A stretch of 39,188 nt of DNA from assembly GCA_002816455.1 (NCBI GenBank), contig MUCR01000064.1:1-39188 (forward strand), written 5' to 3'. The stretch comes from SAR202 cluster bacterium Io17-Chloro-G4 (GTDB lineage Bacteria; Chloroflexota; Dehalococcoidia; Lucifugimonadales; UBA3495). Position 1 is the stretch's first letter; every line of letters starts with the position of its first letter. This document shows positions 35,346 to 39,188 of the stretch, piece by piece. The translations under genes were made by a program, and so were the position numbers. Below the pieces are notes generated by a model. The model worked only from the letters and a program-made list of their open reading frames with translations. It did not search any database and was not told where the DNA came from.

Positions 35346-35981
35346 TTCGGCGGTCAGACTGATTCGGAATCGGCGATCGCCAGAATATCTAGGCCAAGGT
35401 AGGGTATTTAACCTGTCACCCCGAGCGCAACGAGGGGTCTCTTGGCCCTTGATCACTTGTTGTGAGAAGGGCTCCAATGCGTCGTCCGATGCGTCTTCAG
35501 CTTCTTGCAACTTGAACTGGGCGTCGGCAGCCGTCCGGCGGGCTTGGGCCAGCACCAGAGGCGCCAGATTAATCAGCTCATCCAGGGAAGTTTCAGCCGC
35601 TTGCAGGTCTACCTTTGCTTGGGCCACTGCCAGATTGAGGTTGGACACAGTGGTGCTGTCCAGCCTGGCCAGAAGTTGGCCTTGGGTAACTTCCTCGCCC
35701 ACTTTGGCCAGTACATCCTCCACGGTGCCCGCAGTTCCGAAGGTCAGTTCCTCCCGGTTGGGGAAGGTCACATTGCCGTTGGTGGAAACCTGATTAACCA
35801 GATCGCCTAAACGCACCGGTATCAATTGCTGGTTTTCCGCCAGGCTGGCGTTGCTGTCATTTGAGACACCGGCATAGATGCCGTATGTCCCTCCTGCCGT
35901 GGCGAAGAGAACAGCGACCAACGCAGCAATCTGCCAGGGCAACAGAGTCTTGAAAGCCGATAGTAATGCTTGCACGACCAC
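35331..35981 (-). pseudogene. 3'-truncated HlyD/membrane-fusion-type protein running into an intergenic repeat
   Basis: TM segment then VNQVSTNGNVTFPNREELTFGTAGTVEDVLAKVGEEVTQGQLLARLDSTTVSNLNLAVAQAKVDLQAAETSLDEL; after ...DALEPFSQQVIK the frame reads through a TGTCACCCCGAGCGCAACGAGGGGTCTC repeat. Confidence 0.65.
35414..35447. repeat. Half copy of a TGTCAyyCyGAGCG-type dispersed repeat
   Basis: TGTCACCCCGAGCGCAACGAGGGGTCTCTTGG. Confidence 0.65.
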
Positions 35982-37459
35982 TACACCTGATTATCCGAAT
36001 TTCCTGCCGAAATGGGGCGGGTTAGTGGACGCTGGAAGCCAAACCGGCTGCCTTCCCCTAAAGAACTCTCTACAATGATGCTTCCGCCATGGGCCTCAAC
36101 CAATTGTTTGGATATGGTAAGACCCAAGCCCACGCCGCCGGTTGACCGGGATCGGGATGCGTCTTGCCGGTAAAAGCGATGGAAAACCCGGCCCAGTTCT
36201 TGGGGAGCAAGGCCCGGCCCTGTGTCGGCCACGCTAACCCTGATCATATTAGAGTCTTGATGCGCGTTCTCGTCACTTTTTGACCCGGTTAATTCGCCCG
36301 TTAGGTCGGCTGAAATCGTTACCGTGCCGCCAGCCGGCGTGTGGACTATTGCATTCTCCATCAAATTCGCCACCACTTGGGATATGCGGGTCCGGTCCAT
36401 TTCTAACAACGGCAGGGTCGGCTGTCCTTCGGCGATGCCGTCATTTATGCCGCCGTACATATTCCCAGAAATCATCAATGACAGGTCGATCCCCTTGGCC
36501 TCCGCCCTGGGCCCAAATGAGTCCACCGAGCGGCGCAGCAAGTCTTCCATGGAGTCGAGTTCCCAATTCAGAGCCAGGGCGCCGGCCTCGGCCAAGGCCA
36601 AGACCCTAAGATCTTCCACTAAGTGGGTCAGGTGAATCACCTGCTGATATATGGTGTCTATGGTGCTGGAATCCGGCTGGAGCAATCCGTCACGGACGGC
36701 TTCCAAGTAGCCTTGAATATTTGACAGGGGCGTTCGCAGTTCGTGGGCGACGTCGGCCATCAGGCTGCGCCGTTGGCGCTCGGCGCTTTCCAATTCTTCC
36801 GCCATGGAGTTGAAGCTGCGGGCCAACTGACCGATCTCGCCACGGCCCGGGGCGCTCACCCTTTGGGACAATTCCCCTTGGCCCCAACGGCGGGCGGCGG
36901 AGTTGAGGCTCCTCACCGGGGCCAGCACTCGGCGAGACACCAATGAAACCAAGAGAATCCCCACAATCCCGGCGCTCAACCCGGTCCAAAGTAAAGAGCG
37001 GTCCAACTCGGCCACCAATCGGGACACCGCAGGTTCAGGGGCCACCCCGGGAAGATCGCTGGGCGCAACGCCCACGGACCCTACCTCTCGACCTCGGCTA
37101 CGGACAGGGAAGAATCTAATTCGGTGCCTGGGGTCGCCCTTGAGAAAATCGAAACCTTGGTGAGACCGGCCAACGACTTGTCCTTGGGAGTCGCTCACCA
37201 CGATTCGCCAACCGTATAGAGATCCGGCCTCCTCCAGAGTTGTTTGAAGCCCGGTCCAATCTTGGCGAGCGGTATAGATACGGGAAATAACTCTTTCAAT
37301 CCGTGCCGCCCTAGCATCTTCCAGACCTTGCTGAAACCGATCAGCCTCCTTCTGCGCAGCGTAGCCCACGTACCAGCTAACGCTGGCCAATGCCAAGGAA
37401 AATACCATGGCAAATCCCAGCACCAAGCGGAACTGAAGGCTGAAAAATAATCTGCTCAT
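35981..37459 (-). CDS. HAMP-domain sensor histidine kinase
   Basis: N-terminal TM, HAMP-like region, LMADVAHELRTPLSNIQGYLEAV (H box), VVANLMENAIVHT (N box), SVADTGPGL, TGGVGLGLTISKQLVEAHGG. Confidence 0.95.
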   Translation of the reverse strand: MSRLFFSLQFRLVLGFAMVFSLALASVSWYVGYAAQKEADRFQQGLEDARAARIERVISRIYTARQDWTGLQTTLEEAGSLYGWRIVVSDSQGQVVGRSHQGFDFLKGDPRHRIRFFPVRSRGREVGSVGVAPSDLPGVAPEPAVSRLVAELDRSLLWTGLSAGIVGILLVSLVSRRVLAPVRSLNSAARRWGQGELSQRVSAPGRGEIGQLARSFNSMAEELESAERQRRSLMADVAHELRTPLSNIQGYLEAVRDGLLQPDSSTIDTIYQQVIHLTHLVEDLRVLALAEAGALALNWELDSMEDLLRRSVDSFGPRAEAKGIDLSLMISGNMYGGINDGIAEGQPTLPLLEMDRTRISQVVANLMENAIVHTPAGGTVTISADLTGELTGSKSDENAHQDSNMIRVSVADTGPGLAPQELGRVFHRFYRQDASRSRSTGGVGLGLTISKQLVEAHGGSIIVESSLGEGSRFGFQRPLTRPISAGNSDNQV

Positions 37460-38166
37460 TTGGGCTCAGATTGGGCTTGGTCAGCTTGGCCAAATTTATA
37501 CCCCACGCCATATACTGTGTGGATGTGCCGTTGGTTTCCCGAAGCAGAGGCGAGCTTGCGGCGGAGGCTGGACACGTGGGCATCCACGGTGCGGTCGAAC
37601 CCTTCAAAATCGTACCCAAAAGCTCGGCCGATAATTTGGTCCCTGGTGAAAACCCGGCCCGGCTCCCTTATCATCAACCCCAAAAGGCGAAACTCTGTGG
37701 GTGTTAGGCCCACGGGTTTGTCGCCCACGCGAACCGACCGGAATCGCAGGCTAACCGTTACGTCGCTATGCTCCAGCTGCTCCGGTCCGTGCTCCAGCGG
37801 TTCTGCGGTCCGCCTCAGTACAGCTTTTACCCTGGCGGCCAGTTCCCGGGGACTGAAGGGCTTGGTCACATAATCATCGGCGCCCACCTCCAAGCCGGAG
37901 AGGCGGTCTTCCTCTTCCACCCGGGCGGTCAACATGATGATGGGCACGTCCGAATCTTGCCTCAAGGCGCGGGCCACCTCGACGCCATCAAGACCCGGCA
38001 GCATGAGGTCCAAAATAACCAGGGCGGGCTGGGTTTCTCTGGCGATTCGGAGGCCATCAACCCCATTATCCGCCGTCAACACCTCATGGCCGTCCCGGTG
38101 CAGGTACAACCGCACCAGCTCAACGGTTTCGGGGTCGTCTTCAACGATGAGTACTGAGTTGGACAA
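37456..38166 (-). CDS. OmpR/PhoB-family response regulator
   Basis: VLIVEDDPETVELVRLYL; LVILDLMLPGLDGVEVAR; GADDYVTKPFSPRELAARV; winged-helix C-terminus TVDAHVSSLRRKL. Confidence 0.96.
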   Translation of the reverse strand: MSNSVLIVEDDPETVELVRLYLHRDGHEVLTADNGVDGLRIARETQPALVILDLMLPGLDGVEVARALRQDSDVPIIMLTARVEEEDRLSGLEVGADDYVTKPFSPRELAARVKAVLRRTAEPLEHGPEQLEHSDVTVSLRFRSVRVGDKPVGLTPTEFRLLGLMIREPGRVFTRDQIIGRAFGYDFEGFDRTVDAHVSSLRRKLASASGNQRHIHTVYGVGYKFGQADQAQSEPK

Positions 38167-38420
38167 TGGTACTCTCTAAGTTCGCCTATTCCACTTGGTT
38201 TGCTATTGTTTAATATTCGCAGGAACCGCACTGTAAGGGCTTATTTACCATTGTACTAGCGTGGCGTAAACGCAAGATACGGTCTACTCCGACAATTGGC
38301 CGGCCCTCGGAAATCGAAGGGCAGGCAGCGCGTCAGCTACATTTTCGCCTGTGAGACGGTTTGAGGCTCCAATAGCTATGGGGAACTCACGCACTACCCG
38401 GGGATCAAAGATTATTGATC

Positions 38421-38951
38421 TTAGTATGTGATGGTCTGGTCTATACCCGAGAACAATTCCTGAGGAGCCCGCTTGAAGGATCGGCTTTCGCTACCGGAAT
38501 CTTGGCCGAACAGTCGCCCGTCGAATCTACTTCCGCCGAATAAGTCGCCGCCAAATCTATGTTCACCAATGGACCCATGCCCTCTGATTCCCCGGATCCC
38601 CCGCAATGACCGTAGGCCTTCGGGCCTGGACTGGAGCCATTCCATGTATTGGTCGGCTTGCTCCTGGGTAATACTGCCGTCCTCAACCAATTGGTTCAGC
38701 TTGTCCTGGAGGCGGGCTTCCTTAGCGGCTTGATTCGCTGCGCGGGTCTCCTCCTTCGCCTGGGTGAAGGCATCCTGGACCTTACTTTCTTGCAAACCCA
38801 AGATGGTAGCTACCCGGCTGGCAAAGTTATTGAGGGCCGATTCTCGGTCTTCGCCACCACCGTGCCCCATCGCCACTCCGGCGGTTATGCCAATGGTCAA
38901 TAGGCCGACAATCAACGACACGATTATCCAACGCTTTTTTTGTGTAAACAT
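38421..38951 (-). CDS. Hypothetical exported protein with helical (DUF2680-like) region and Gly/Arg/Phe-rich tail
   Basis: MFTQKKRWIIVSLIVGLLTIGITAGVAMGHGG signal/TM; LNQLVEDGSITQEQADQYMEWLQSRP; start between 38996 and 38951 uncertain. Confidence 0.65.
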   Translation of the reverse strand: MFTQKKRWIIVSLIVGLLTIGITAGVAMGHGGGEDRESALNNFASRVATILGLQESKVQDAFTQAKEETRAANQAAKEARLQDKLNQLVEDGSITQEQADQYMEWLQSRPEGLRSLRGIRGIRGHGSIGEHRFGGDLFGGSRFDGRLFGQDSGSESRSFKRAPQELFSGIDQTITY

Positions 38952-39188
38952 CTTCAACGCCTCCATGAAATTCGATGCAAATTTATGTGATTCCACATCA
39001 CACGTTAAGTTTTATCAGCACAGTTTGAAGAAAGTTTGAAGGATTTATTTCCTAGACACCATTCTTGGGGGAGAAGCATTCTGGTGGAGCACTAAGGTGG
39101 ACCCCATCATTTAGACAACATCGGGGCAATATTAAGTGAGAGTCCCGCCGTCTTCCCAAGGTTTACCAATGCTCCACTTGGTGACCCA

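Overview
This 39 kb window is gene-dense bacterial chromosome. Gene content (IspD/IspF/CysS cluster, several family III CoA-transferases, PIG-L, DUF2851, MaoC pair, Gfo/Idh pair) resembles Chloroflexota such as Dehalococcoidia/SAR202, but that placement is inference only. Supported content: a gamma-glutamyltransferase; a PIG-L deacetylase; a VOC protein; a PA4872-like oxaloacetate decarboxylase/PEP mutase-family enzyme; a DUF429 protein; two tandem cupin-like genes; a DUF2851 gene cut by an in-frame amber codon; a UlaG-like MBL hydrolase; three CaiB/BaiF CoA-transferases; PIN-TRAM-ispD-ispF-cysS; a GlcD-like FAD oxidase; three lipoproteins (a three-domain repeat protein, a kelch protein and a DUF192 protein); a D-2-hydroxyacid dehydrogenase; a Rieske ferredoxin; two signal peptidases I; an SMP-30 protein; a DJ-1/PfpI protein; a PfkB kinase; a MaoC-like pair; a Gfo/Idh pair; and a two-component system next to a truncated HlyD-like gene. 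There are two tRNAs (Ser-GGA, Met-CAT). I see no CRISPR array, no phage module and no obvious defence island. The least ordinary signals are: (i) a retropepsin-like ORF sandwiched between tRNA-Met and a decayed partial copy of the same tRNA, which supplies the ORF's stop codon and abuts a truncated SDR gene; (ii) a 128-bp repeat present twice in inverted orientation, bracketing a 3.4 kb block, with a short derivative that forms the end of ispD; (iii) a family of at least seven GCAGAG-rich inverted-repeat elements in 3' intergenic spots; and (iv) the amber-interrupted DUF2851 gene. I make no strong claim of a wholly new system.
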